Below are positions 44,222-51,853 of a DNA stretch of 56,460 nt, in pieces (within the stretch, counting starts at the first letter, position 1; every line of letters begins with the position of its first letter). The stretch is taken from positions 1 through 56,460 of the forward strand of contig NZ_JAKJSQ010000021.1 in the NCBI RefSeq assembly GCF_050337105.1, given 5' to 3'. The notes below the pieces were generated by a model. It had not been told where the DNA came from. It saw only the letters and a list, made by a program, of their open reading frames with translations, and searched no databases. The position numbers and the translations under genes were made by a program. Source of the DNA: Aliivibrio_A kagoshimensis. GTDB lineage: Bacteria > Pseudomonadota > Gammaproteobacteria > Enterobacterales > Vibrionaceae.

Positions 44222-44461
44222 AGTTCAGCGGGACTATACGCTGCGCTGACTAGAACGCTGCACTCTAGAGACTATAAAGTCAAAAGCAGGGCACTATACG
44301 CTGCGCTAGCTAGAACGCTGCGCTCTAGAGACTATAAAGTCAAAAGCCCTGCTCTTGCTCTTATAGTTTCTAGTTTCTAGTCATTGCACTTCCTGAACCC
44401 TGCAAGCGAAGCGATCTGAACTCTGCTCTCGCTCTTATAGTCTCTAGTCTCTAGTCTCTAG
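44222..44461. repeat. Intergenic repeat element, copy 3 (two core units)
   Basis: Two core units 60 bp apart (ACTATACG at 44233 and 44293), the partner arm, the complete linker (CTTCCTGAACCCTGCAAG, GCGAAGCGATCTGAACTCTG), then TATAGTCTCT and three AGTCTCT copies (44439-44459). It starts at the base after the ATPase stop codon. Confidence 0.92.
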
Positions 44462-44481
44462 ACACTTTTCTCTTAAAACAG

Positions 44482-44739
44482 CTAACTCAAAAACAGAGCC
44501 AAAAAAGCAATACCTATCGCAATTACCGCTAAAATCTTGTTTGAACTGGACTCTATTCTTTTTTCCAGATTTTTTTCAACTTGATAAATATCGGCTCTCG
44601 TTGCTATTTGAGTATCAAGAATAACTCGTTGTTGCTCAGCAAGAAACTCAGCCTGTTTCTCATCCATGCCTCTCGCCATTAACCCTTTGACAAAAGAGTG
44701 CGAATCAAACAGCCCTGTTTTATTCACTGTATCACCCAT
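44482..44739 (-). CDS. Small coiled-coil membrane protein, DUF1640-like
   Basis: A protein of 85 aa from an ATG with GGAG 8 bases upstream. The N-terminal part LMARGMDEKQAEFLAEQQ resembles the start of DUF1640/CCDC90-type proteins. A short coiled coil follows (about 50-65), then one C-terminal membrane helix (ILAVIAIGIAFLALFL). Such small proteins are known in several bacteria but without function. It lies between repeat copies 3 and 4. Confidence 0.65.
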   Translation of the reverse strand: MGDTVNKTGLFDSHSFVKGLMARGMDEKQAEFLAEQQRVILDTQIATRADIYQVEKNLEKRIESSSNKILAVIAIGIAFLALFLS

Positions 44740-44801
44740 AGGTAGACTCCAAAGTAACGGTTAATAAATAGACTATATCAAAAAATCTGATTGGATGGGA
44801 G

Positions 44802-44979
44802 GGTTCAAGAAACTATACGCGAAGCTAACTAGAACGCTGCGCTCTAGAGACTATAAAGTCAAAAGCCCTTCTCTTGCTCTTATAGTTTCTAGTCATTGCA
44901 CTTCCTGAACCCTGCAAGCGAAGCGTTCTGAACTCTGCTCTCGCTCTTATAGTCTCTAGTCTCTAGTCTCTAGTCTCTA
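44802..44979. repeat. Intergenic repeat element, copy 4
   Basis: One core unit (begins AACTATACGCGAAGC), the partner arm, the linker, and four AGTCTCT copies (44951-44978). The stop codon of the MNT gene (44977-44979, read leftward as TAG) uses the last bases of the array. Confidence 0.92.
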
Positions 44980-45291
44980 AACCCACCGAACCCCATACAG
45001 ATCAATGTGTTCCAATAACTTCTCACTCGTGATTTTATGCTTGATGACAATATCAACCTTATAAGGGATCGTCGTTAGTTCAATTTCACTCAAAACAGCG
45101 GCGACATCCGACAGTGTGATATTATCCCCCCCAAGAACCAAGTCGATATCTGAATTTGACCTATACGTACCCATCGCACGCGAGCCAAATAACCAAGCCG
45201 CTTTCACTGCTTTCCGCTTAAGCAAGATCTCTATTACCAAGGTTTTATGGGATTCTTTTAAGCCGTCACAACTGCGAGTATCACTCTTCAT
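44977..45291 (-). CDS. mntA: MNT-domain nucleotidyltransferase antitoxin (MntA-like)
   Basis: A protein of 104 aa of the minimal nucleotidyltransferase fold. The signature LFGSRAMGTYRSNSDIDLVLGG contains the GS-x-x-x-x-x-x-x-x-x-DxD motif for metal and NTP binding. In known HepT-MntA systems the MNT protein AMPylates a tyrosine of the HEPN toxin and neutralises it. It overlaps the upstream HEPN gene by 11 bp, the normal arrangement. Its last codon and stop fall in repeat copy 4. Confidence 0.88.
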   Translation of the reverse strand: MKSDTRSCDGLKESHKTLVIEILLKRKAVKAAWLFGSRAMGTYRSNSDIDLVLGGDNITLSDVAAVLSEIELTTIPYKVDIVIKHKITSEKLLEHIDLYGVRWV

Positions 45292-45697
45292 CTTGACTCT
45301 TAATATCCAAGTAACTCACTATCGACGTTAATACTGGCTCAAAATTTTCCACAATAAGAGCTTGGGCCTCTAAAGCATTTTTATCGTCATAAGTATGAGT
45401 CAGTAAATTACGCTTGCTTAATGCTTCTAATAAGGTTTCACACTGCTCGGGCGTAATATGATTCGCTTCAAGCGCGGTTCGGATAGAACCTCGAGGAGAA
45501 GCGGCATCATACCCTTCAAACTCCACTAAATCTTTTAATGTTTTCCATACTAGCTCGAAAGTAAATTCAAACGTTTGGATAAGTCCAGCAAGTTCCAGTT
45601 CGTTATACGACTCTTGAGCGCACGCCTTTGTTAAACGCAAATGTGCCCTTTTTAAGTTTTCTAAACGCTGTTTCCAGCGATGCGGGTTAACACTCAT
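45281..45697 (-). CDS. hepT: HEPN-domain toxin (HepT-like)
   Basis: An all-helical protein of 138 aa, of the HI0074-like nucleotidyltransferase substrate-binding family. Near its C-terminal third, RNLLTHTYD gives the R-x4-H-x-Y motif of HEPN ribonucleases, including the tyrosine modified by the partner. The start is the ATG at 45697 with GAGAG upstream; a TTG four codons earlier is less likely. With the MNT gene it forms a type VII-like toxin-antitoxin pair. Confidence 0.88.
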   Translation of the reverse strand: MSVNPHRWKQRLENLKRAHLRLTKACAQESYNELELAGLIQTFEFTFELVWKTLKDLVEFEGYDAASPRGSIRTALEANHITPEQCETLLEALSKRNLLTHTYDDKNALEAQALIVENFEPVLTSIVSYLDIKSQDEE

Positions 45698-45728
45698 ATC
45701 ATCTCTCAATTTTTAACTTAATAATGCG

Positions 45729-45921
45729 GATTCAGGAAACTATACGCTGCGCTGACTAGAACGCTGCGCTCTAGAGACTATAAAGTCAAAAGCCCTGCTC
45801 TTGCTCTTATAGTATCTAGTTTCTAGCCATTGCACTTCCTGAGCCCTGAACCCTGCAAGCGAAGCGATCTGAACTCTACCTTTACCCTGCTCTTATAGTC
45901 TCTAGTTTCTAGCATCTAGTC
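45729..45921. repeat. Intergenic repeat element, copy 5
   Basis: One core unit (begins AACTATACGCTGCGCTGAC), the partner arm, a linker with a duplicated CCTGA motif, and only one AGTCTCT followed by AGTTTCTAG and CATCTAG. Lies between hepT and manC. Confidence 0.9.
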
Positions 45922-45945
45922 AGCTCAGCGCATAGCCTTTAAGAT

Positions 45946-47367
45946 CTACGCTCTCCCATACCTATCTTCAAATCGCACGATATCATCTTCACCTAAATAA
46001 GACCCCGTCTGTACCTCAATCATCTCTAGAGGGATCTTGCCTGGGTTCTCAAGCGCATGAACGGTACCAATAGGGATATACGTCGACTCATTTTCTGACA
46101 ATAAGAACGTTTTCTCGCCAATAGTCACTTTGGCAGTTCCAGACACAATGATCCAATGCTCTGCGCGGTGATGATGCATCTGAATTGAGAGCTTTTCTGA
46201 AGGTTTAACAGTAATTCGTTTCACCAAATCTCGATGACCGGTATCGATAGAGTCATATTTACCCCAAGGTCGATAAACCTCACGATGAATTCGATGTTCG
46301 GTTCTGCCGTCCGCTTTAAGCTGCTCAACTATTTTTTTAACATCTTGTACTTGATCTTTGTTGGCCACTAAAACGGCATCTTTAGTTTCGACTACAACAA
46401 CGTTATCAAGACCAACGGTAGCAACCAATTTACTCTCCGCTTTAATAAAACAGTCGTGAGAATTCACGGCAATCACATCACCACTGAGGGTATTTTGATT
46501 GTCATCCTTATCTGATACATCCCACAAAGCAGACCAAGAGCCAACATCACTCCAGCCAGCATCCATTGGCGCGACAATAATCTGACTATCATCACCAGAT
46601 TGAGAGAGAGGCTCCATTACCGCATAATCAATTGAGTCTGACGGACAGTTTTCAAAATCTATTTTATCGATACGAATGAACTCCATATCTTCAGATTTAT
46701 TGTCCATCGCTTTTTTACACGCTAAAAGCATATCAGGGGAGTAAGCTTCAAGCGCTTCAAGATAACGGCTCGCTTTAAACAGAAACATACCACTGTTCCA
46801 GTAATATTCACCGCTGTCTAAATAACGTTGCGCCGTTGCTAAATCTGGCTTTTCAACAAATTGAGACACAGTAAAGCAGCTTCCTGTTGCTGCACCCGCT
46901 TTAATATATCCATAACCAGTTTCAGGCTCGGTCGGCACAATACCGAAAGTGACAAACTTACCCTGCTCGGCAAAAGATTGCGCCTTTAGAACAGAAGCGT
47001 GAAAAGCATCAGAGTCTTGGATTACATGATCGGCAGCGAGAACCAGTAATAACGGATCGTCATCGTTTGAGAGAGCTTGTAATGCTGCTAATGCAATCGC
47101 TGGGGCAGTATTTCGACCGACTGGCTCAAGAATAATACCACTGTGTTTCTGATCGGCAATTCGCAACTGTTCAGCAGTCACAAAGCGGTGCTCTTCATTA
47201 CAGATTAACAATGGCGCACTGTGCTGCAACCCATCAAGGCGAGAGAGCGTTTGTTGCAGCATTGACTGCTCATTAGACACTGACAAAAACTGTTTAGGAT
47301 ACTGCTCGCGAGAAAGCGGCCATAAGCGGCTGCCAGAACCACCAGCCATAATTACAGGCAACAACAT
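45946..47367 (-). CDS. manC: Mannose-1-phosphate guanylyltransferase / mannose-6-phosphate isomerase (copy 1)
   Basis: Bifunctional enzyme of GDP-mannose supply, 473 aa. N-terminal pyrophosphorylase: MAGGSGSRLWPLSREQYPKQF at 8-28, LEPVGRNTAPAIALAA, and VEKPDLATAQ. C-terminal cupin (about 350-473) for isomerase activity: RPWGKYDSI, KPSEKLSIQMHHHRAEHWI and IPIGTVHALENPG. A second, very similar gene lies at 51853-53283 in the same orientation. The start ATG has AAGGAA upstream. It is flanked by repeat copies 5 and 6. Confidence 0.96.
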   Translation of the reverse strand: MLLPVIMAGGSGSRLWPLSREQYPKQFLSVSNEQSMLQQTLSRLDGLQHSAPLLICNEEHRFVTAEQLRIADQKHSGIILEPVGRNTAPAIALAALQALSNDDDPLLLVLAADHVIQDSDAFHASVLKAQSFAEQGKFVTFGIVPTEPETGYGYIKAGAATGSCFTVSQFVEKPDLATAQRYLDSGEYYWNSGMFLFKASRYLEALEAYSPDMLLACKKAMDNKSEDMEFIRIDKIDFENCPSDSIDYAVMEPLSQSGDDSQIIVAPMDAGWSDVGSWSALWDVSDKDDNQNTLSGDVIAVNSHDCFIKAESKLVATVGLDNVVVVETKDAVLVANKDQVQDVKKIVEQLKADGRTEHRIHREVYRPWGKYDSIDTGHRDLVKRITVKPSEKLSIQMHHHRAEHWIIVSGTAKVTIGEKTFLLSENESTYIPIGTVHALENPGKIPLEMIEVQTGSYLGEDDIVRFEDRYGRA

Positions 47368-47401
47368 ACTTTATTCCTTTAAAGGTTAATTTGAAATGTA
47401 A

Positions 47402-47569
47402 GAGTTCAGGAAACTATACGCTACGCTAACTAGAACGCTACGCTCTAGAGACTATAAAGTCAAAAGCAGGACACTATACGCTGCGCTGACTAGAACGCTG
47501 CGCTCTAGAAACTATAAAGTCAAAAGCACCTGCTCTCGCTCTTATAGTCTCTAGTCTCTAGTCTCTAGT
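47402..47569. repeat. Intergenic repeat element, copy 6 (two core units)
   Basis: Two core units 60 bp apart (loop base A then G), then directly the arm CGCTCTTATAGTCTCT and three AGTCTCT copies (47546-47566); the long linker is missing. The last three codons before the stop, and the stop itself, of the WbpM-like gene are encoded in the heptamer array. Confidence 0.92.
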
Positions 47570-49471
47570 TTCAGCTTTCCAAACCAGATCCCCAATTCCA
47601 TCAGTAGGATTAAACCCAGTCGGCGTATCCAACAGTATCTGACGAATTGTTTGATGATCAAATTCATGACAAGCAATATCCAACTTCTCTAATATCTGTT
47701 CATACTCAGAAAAAGGTAAAAATGACTCATTGGCTGCCATGATTCGCTCATGCGTCGTTTTACCCACATTATCGCCAATCAGCAACTCTTCAAACAGCTT
47801 CTCTCCTGGGCGTAACCCGGTGAACTTCAGCTCAATATCCCCTAATGGATTATCGTCTGTTTTCACCTCTAAACCAGAGAGTCTCACTAAGTTTTGGGCC
47901 AGATCGACAATTTTTACCGGTTCACCCATGTCCAAAACATAAACATCACCGCCTCTACCCATTGCTCCAGCTTGAATCACCAGCTGAGCCGCTTCTGGGA
48001 TGGTCATAAAGTAACGAATAATCTCTGGATGGGTAATGGTTATAGGACCACCAGCTTCAATTTGACGCTTGAACAGTGGAATCACCGAACCGGAAGAGCC
48101 GAGCACATTACCAAAACGCACCATACAAAAACGGATACCTTGCTCTTTTTTTAGCTCTTCCGCTGCTAATGCTTGCAGCGTCAACTCCGCCATTCGCTTC
48201 GTAGTACCCATGACATTGGTAGGCCGTACTGCTTTATCTGTTGAGATCAAAACAAAAGATTCCACTTTAGCTGCAATGGCTGCTTGAGCTGTATAGTAAG
48301 TGCCAAATACATTGTTTCGCACCCCTTCAACCACATTGTACTCAACCAAAGGGACATGCTTGTATGCGGCTGCGTGATACAGAGTTTGAACCTTAAACGA
48401 CTCCAATACCGCAGATAATCGATTCAGCCTTTGCACTGAACCTAACAGGGGCACGATTTCAACGTTTAGTCCTTCAGAATGAGCAAGCTCACTCAACTCT
48501 TTATCAATACTATACAGTGCAAATTCAGACAGCTCAAAGAGGAGAAGTGATTTGGGTTTTAATTTAACAATCTGGCGACACAACTCAGAGCCAATAGAGC
48601 CACCAGCACCCGTCACCATCACCACCTTATCGGAAATATTGGCAGACATTAGCTCTGGATTAGGCGTCACTGAATCACGGCCAAGAAGATCTTCAATCGG
48701 AACATCTCTAAGTTGGTCAATAGTCGCGATACCATTCACGATATCCGCCATATTGGGCATAGAGAGAACTTCTATAGGTAGCGGAACTAAAGACTCAATA
48801 ATCGCTTTACGTTGAGAGCGACTGGCACTTGGAAGCGCCAGCAGGACTTTTTTTACTTTTTTCTTTTCAATCAGACTTTCTAAGTGCTTAGGTAGGTAGA
48901 CGGTCAGCCCTTGAATCGAGCTTTTGAATAACTTCTTATCATCATCAATGAAGGCTATTGGGTGGTAGTCGTCACCTTGGCGCAATAAATTAACCAACTG
49001 ACGACCAGCAGAGCCCGCACCATAAACGATAATATTTGGTTTACTTTTAGTTAGGTGTTGATTCACTAAGATTCGAACGACGAGACGTGCACCACCACAA
49101 AGTATCACTAAGTAGGTGGCATAAATAACGGGAACGGAGCGCGGAAGAAATGCGTATGAGAAGTATGAGCTCATCACTAAGATAACAGCGGAAATGGTGG
49201 CTGAAACAGTGATACTCAGGAGTGCATAGAGACTCAAATAACGAAGAACTGCACGGTATAAGCCAAAACGGACAAAGAGTAGAAGAGTACTGAGCACTAA
49301 TACCAAGTATACCTGCCAGTGCAGTGGGCTATTAAGTAACTGACTAATATCCCCTAACCGAGTGGCAAAAGCGCCCCAAAAAGCAATGGAGATAAATAAG
49401 GTGTCAATGACTAAGCTAATTACACGCTTTGCTGGCCTAGGAAGGGTCCAAATCGAATCAAGAGAAAACAC
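47558..49471 (-). CDS. UDP-HexNAc 4,6-dehydratase, WbpM/CapD family
   Basis: Membrane-anchored nucleotide-sugar dehydratase of 637 aa, full length for the WbpM type. Four membrane helices in the first 130 residues, a first Rossmann fold with GAGSAGRQLV at 151-160, and the catalytic domain with TGAGGSIGSE at 287-296. YHAAAYKHVPLVE and the catalytic STDKAVRPTNVMGTTKR (Met in place of the usual Tyr of SYK, as known for WbpM) follow, and LRPGEKLFEELL is late. It should convert UDP-GlcNAc to the 4-keto-6-deoxy sugar. Start is GTG with AGGTG upstream. The C-terminal TRD and the stop come from a repeat array. Confidence 0.9.
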   Translation of the reverse strand: MFSLDSIWTLPRPAKRVISLVIDTLFISIAFWGAFATRLGDISQLLNSPLHWQVYLVLVLSTLLLFVRFGLYRAVLRYLSLYALLSITVSATISAVILVMSSYFSYAFLPRSVPVIYATYLVILCGGARLVVRILVNQHLTKSKPNIIVYGAGSAGRQLVNLLRQGDDYHPIAFIDDDKKLFKSSIQGLTVYLPKHLESLIEKKKVKKVLLALPSASRSQRKAIIESLVPLPIEVLSMPNMADIVNGIATIDQLRDVPIEDLLGRDSVTPNPELMSANISDKVVMVTGAGGSIGSELCRQIVKLKPKSLLLFELSEFALYSIDKELSELAHSEGLNVEIVPLLGSVQRLNRLSAVLESFKVQTLYHAAAYKHVPLVEYNVVEGVRNNVFGTYYTAQAAIAAKVESFVLISTDKAVRPTNVMGTTKRMAELTLQALAAEELKKEQGIRFCMVRFGNVLGSSGSVIPLFKRQIEAGGPITITHPEIIRYFMTIPEAAQLVIQAGAMGRGGDVYVLDMGEPVKIVDLAQNLVRLSGLEVKTDDNPLGDIELKFTGLRPGEKLFEELLIGDNVGKTTHERIMAANESFLPFSEYEQILEKLDIACHEFDHQTIRQILLDTPTGFNPTDGIGDLVWKAETRD

Positions 49472-49578
49472 GATGGCTAAACACCTAAAAATATAAATAA
49501 AAAGAAACTAAAGAGAATATAAGCAGTCTATCAAAAAATGAGAGGTGATTTCCTGCTTAGTCACGCTTTTTACTAAAA

Positions 49579-50136
49579 CTACTTTTCAGGTTTTACTGCA
49601 TCGCCAGAGCCACTACCCGTCGCTGTCATAATGATGTATTTGAAATAGTCTTGAAGGGTTAAGCTATCAATCATCTGTTTGTCAGTCTTGGCCAACAGTT
49701 GAGGTGTCGACATATCGATATTCTTCACTTGTGCTAAGCCCGTCACCCCAGGTAAAACATCATAAACACCTAAAGCTTCTCTCTCTTGAATCAGCTCTTG
49801 CTGGTTAAAGAGATTAGGTCGAGGACCAACTAAGCTCATTTCCCCTTTAACCACATTAATAAGCTGCGGCAGTTCATCTATCTTGGTTTTACGTAAGAAG
49901 CTACCTAATTTGGTAATTGAAGCATTATTAGCGAGGTGGCTAGCGACAGATTTGGTCTCAACTGACATGGTTCGAAGCTTAATCAGCTTGAAAGGCTTTT
50001 GATTTTTACCGACACGAGTTTGAATAAAGATTGGAGAACCGGTATCAAACAGTCCAATAAGCACGACTACCAAAAGAAGTGGCCATAACAACAATAAGCC
50101 AAAGAAGGCAGCGAGGAAATCGATAATACGGATCAT
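49579..50136 (-). CDS. Initiating phosphoglycosyl transferase, small PglC/WcaJ-like
   Basis: Transfers a sugar 1-phosphate to undecaprenyl phosphate, starting a polysaccharide repeat unit. The 185-aa protein is the minimal monotopic form: one N-terminal re-entrant helix (about 5-30), then FIQTRVGKNQKPFKLIKLRTM, the catalytic Asp-Glu pair in KTKIDELPQLINVVKGEMS and LVGPRPNLF. The long N-terminal membrane domain of WcaJ is absent. It overlaps the upstream epimerase gene by 4 bp (ATGA), so translation is coupled. Substrate is inferred to be the 6-deoxy-HexNAc made by the neighbouring enzymes. Confidence 0.88.
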   Translation of the reverse strand: MIRIIDFLAAFFGLLLLWPLLLVVVLIGLFDTGSPIFIQTRVGKNQKPFKLIKLRTMSVETKSVASHLANNASITKLGSFLRKTKIDELPQLINVVKGEMSLVGPRPNLFNQQELIQEREALGVYDVLPGVTGLAQVKNIDMSTPQLLAKTDKQMIDSLTLQDYFKYIIMTATGSGSGDAVKPEK

Positions 50137-51113
50137 TTAGTTTTCTCTTTATTCAATTCTTTATTTAGCTTTTTACTTAGTACAAAGGCTTCTGCTGTCT
50201 CTTTAAAGCCCTCTTCCAGTGTTTGTGGTGGGGTCCAGCCTAACCTCTCTTTGGTATCCGTAATATCAACCTGCAGTGAACCTAATAGGCGATCAACTTT
50301 ATCTTGCTTACTGAACACTTTACCAATTAAATTAAAGCACCATAAAGGCACAGGCAACATACGGTTAGGCTGACCTAGTGCTGTAGACATGGCTTTTACC
50401 ATTGAAGCAGTAGAAACATCGTTATCATCTGATACTAAAAATACTTGGTTTGCCGCTTTAGGATGATCAATGCAAGTTATAATTAAGTCCACTAAATTGC
50501 GGACAGATACTAAACTACGCCTATTATTGGTAATTCTACCAAATGGCAATGGTAGCCCTTTAGAGACCAAATTCATCAACGATGCAAAATTTGCTTTAAC
50601 ACCCGGCCCATACACTAACGTTGGACGGATAATCACCACTTCCATCCCCGTTTTCAGAGCTAACTCCAAAAGAAGATCTTCAGCTTCAGCCTTTGATTTT
50701 CCATAATCATCTTGAGGATTTTTTTTATCATCACTCTTGAATGGGCCAGAGTTAGAGGTAGATTCACCATTTACCTTAATTGAGCTGACAAATATGAAGC
50801 GTTTAACACCCGCTTCAGCTGCCTGCTTTGCTAAGTTCAATGTTCCTAAAGTGTTTACTTCGCGGTACTCTTTTAATGGGTTATCTGACTCGTCATGCAT
50901 GATGTGGGCACGAGCAGCGCAGTGGATAACAACATCAATACCATTTAATGCATTGTCATATGAGGAGTTGGAATCAATAGTTGAGTGGTGAAAATCATAA
51001 CTAATACTACTTATGGGATTTGTACGTCCGATGATCAATAGACTGAACTTCGACAGTTTCTCTAAGAGCGCTCGCCCAACAAAGCCCGTCGCTCCTGTCA
51101 TTGCTATTTTCAT
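50133..51113 (-). CDS. NAD-dependent sugar epimerase/reductase (WbpV/WreQ-like)
   Basis: Extended short-chain dehydrogenase of 326 aa. The Rossmann loop MTGATGFVGRALLEKL opens the protein; VIHCAARAH, FIFVSSIKVNGES and the catalytic Y-x3-K in PQDDYGKSKAEAEDLL follow. Similar proteins are UDP-glucose 4-epimerase-like reductases of the WbpV/WreQ kind, which reduce the 4-keto-6-deoxy-HexNAc to FucNAc or QuiNAc. The grouping with a WbpM-type dehydratase and a small initiating transferase supports this, but a 4-epimerase function cannot be excluded. It overlaps genes on both sides by 4 bp. Confidence 0.85.
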   Translation of the reverse strand: MKIAMTGATGFVGRALLEKLSKFSLLIIGRTNPISSISYDFHHSTIDSNSSYDNALNGIDVVIHCAARAHIMHDESDNPLKEYREVNTLGTLNLAKQAAEAGVKRFIFVSSIKVNGESTSNSGPFKSDDKKNPQDDYGKSKAEAEDLLLELALKTGMEVVIIRPTLVYGPGVKANFASLMNLVSKGLPLPFGRITNNRRSLVSVRNLVDLIITCIDHPKAANQVFLVSDDNDVSTASMVKAMSTALGQPNRMLPVPLWCFNLIGKVFSKQDKVDRLLGSLQVDITDTKERLGWTPPQTLEEGFKETAEAFVLSKKLNKELNKEKTK

Positions 51114-51853
51114 TTAAAGATTAATCCCATAATCTTCTCAGGGTACTTACTTAACACCTTGAGCCACCCTGTTTTCAATCCATTCTTCCGGCACGAATCT
51201 ATCAACTCTTTGTTTAATAGATAGTTTGATTTAAGCCCTCCTGTACTTACCCCACCTAATCTCATTTTAACAACTTCTCTGTTAACATATTTATATGTGA
51301 AACCAGGCAGATTAAATAGACGAAGCAGCATGTCAAAATCAGAGGCTATCTTATAATTAACATTGTAGGGATGAACTTTCTCATAGCACTCCCGTCTGAC
51401 ATAGGTCGAGGGGTGGGCAGGCATCATACCTCTACTAAACTTCTCTTTTGTAAACGACTTTGAAGAGAAGTGACGTACTTTTGAAGATAAATCATTCTCT
51501 TTATAGAAACCAACATCAGCATAGACACAGTCAACATTCTGAAGTTCTGATACAACATTCTTAATAACATCTTTATCAAAAAACACATCGTCTGAATTCA
51601 AAATGCCAATCACATCACCAGTGGATAATTTAATCCCTTTATTCATCGCATCATAAAGGCCACTGTCTTTTTCACTGACATAGGTAGAGATAACATCTCG
51701 ATTCATTTCAATAATAGCGTTGGTATTATCAGAAGACATACCATCAATAACGATATATTCAATATCATCATAAGTTTGACTCGCTACCGACGCTATGGTG
51801 TCTGCAATGGTTCTTCCTGAGTTGTAACAAACAGTAATAATACTAACTTTCAT
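51110..51853 (-). CDS. Glycosyltransferase family 2
   Basis: A protein of 247 aa, inverting GT-A-fold transferase. It begins MKVSIITVCYNSGRTI, then SVASQTYDDIEYIVIDGMSSDNT, SEKDSGLYDAMNKGI and the metal-binding region ILNSDDVFF. The acceptor and donor sugar are unknown. AT-rich in comparison with housekeeping genes of the window, as usual for O-antigen transferases. Overlaps the manC stop by 1 bp (TAATG) and the epimerase by 4 bp. Confidence 0.9.
   Translation of the reverse strand: MKVSIITVCYNSGRTIADTIASVASQTYDDIEYIVIDGMSSDNTNAIIEMNRDVISTYVSEKDSGLYDAMNKGIKLSTGDVIGILNSDDVFFDKDVIKNVVSELQNVDCVYADVGFYKENDLSSKVRHFSSKSFTKEKFSRGMMPAHPSTYVRRECYEKVHPYNVNYKIASDFDMLLRLFNLPGFTYKYVNREVVKMRLGGVSTGGLKSNYLLNKELIDSCRKNGLKTGWLKVLSKYPEKIMGLIFK

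Noticed and set aside
40174..47569. Integron cassette array with attC sites
   Set aside because: The repeats lack the attC core sites (GTTRRRY and its partner), there is no integrase gene, and cassette-type genes are mixed with manC and ugd in fixed metabolic context.
40174..47569. Insertion sequence copies
   Set aside because: No transposase frame lies within or between the repeats and no target-site duplications could be recognised. A MITE-like origin remains possible but is not shown.
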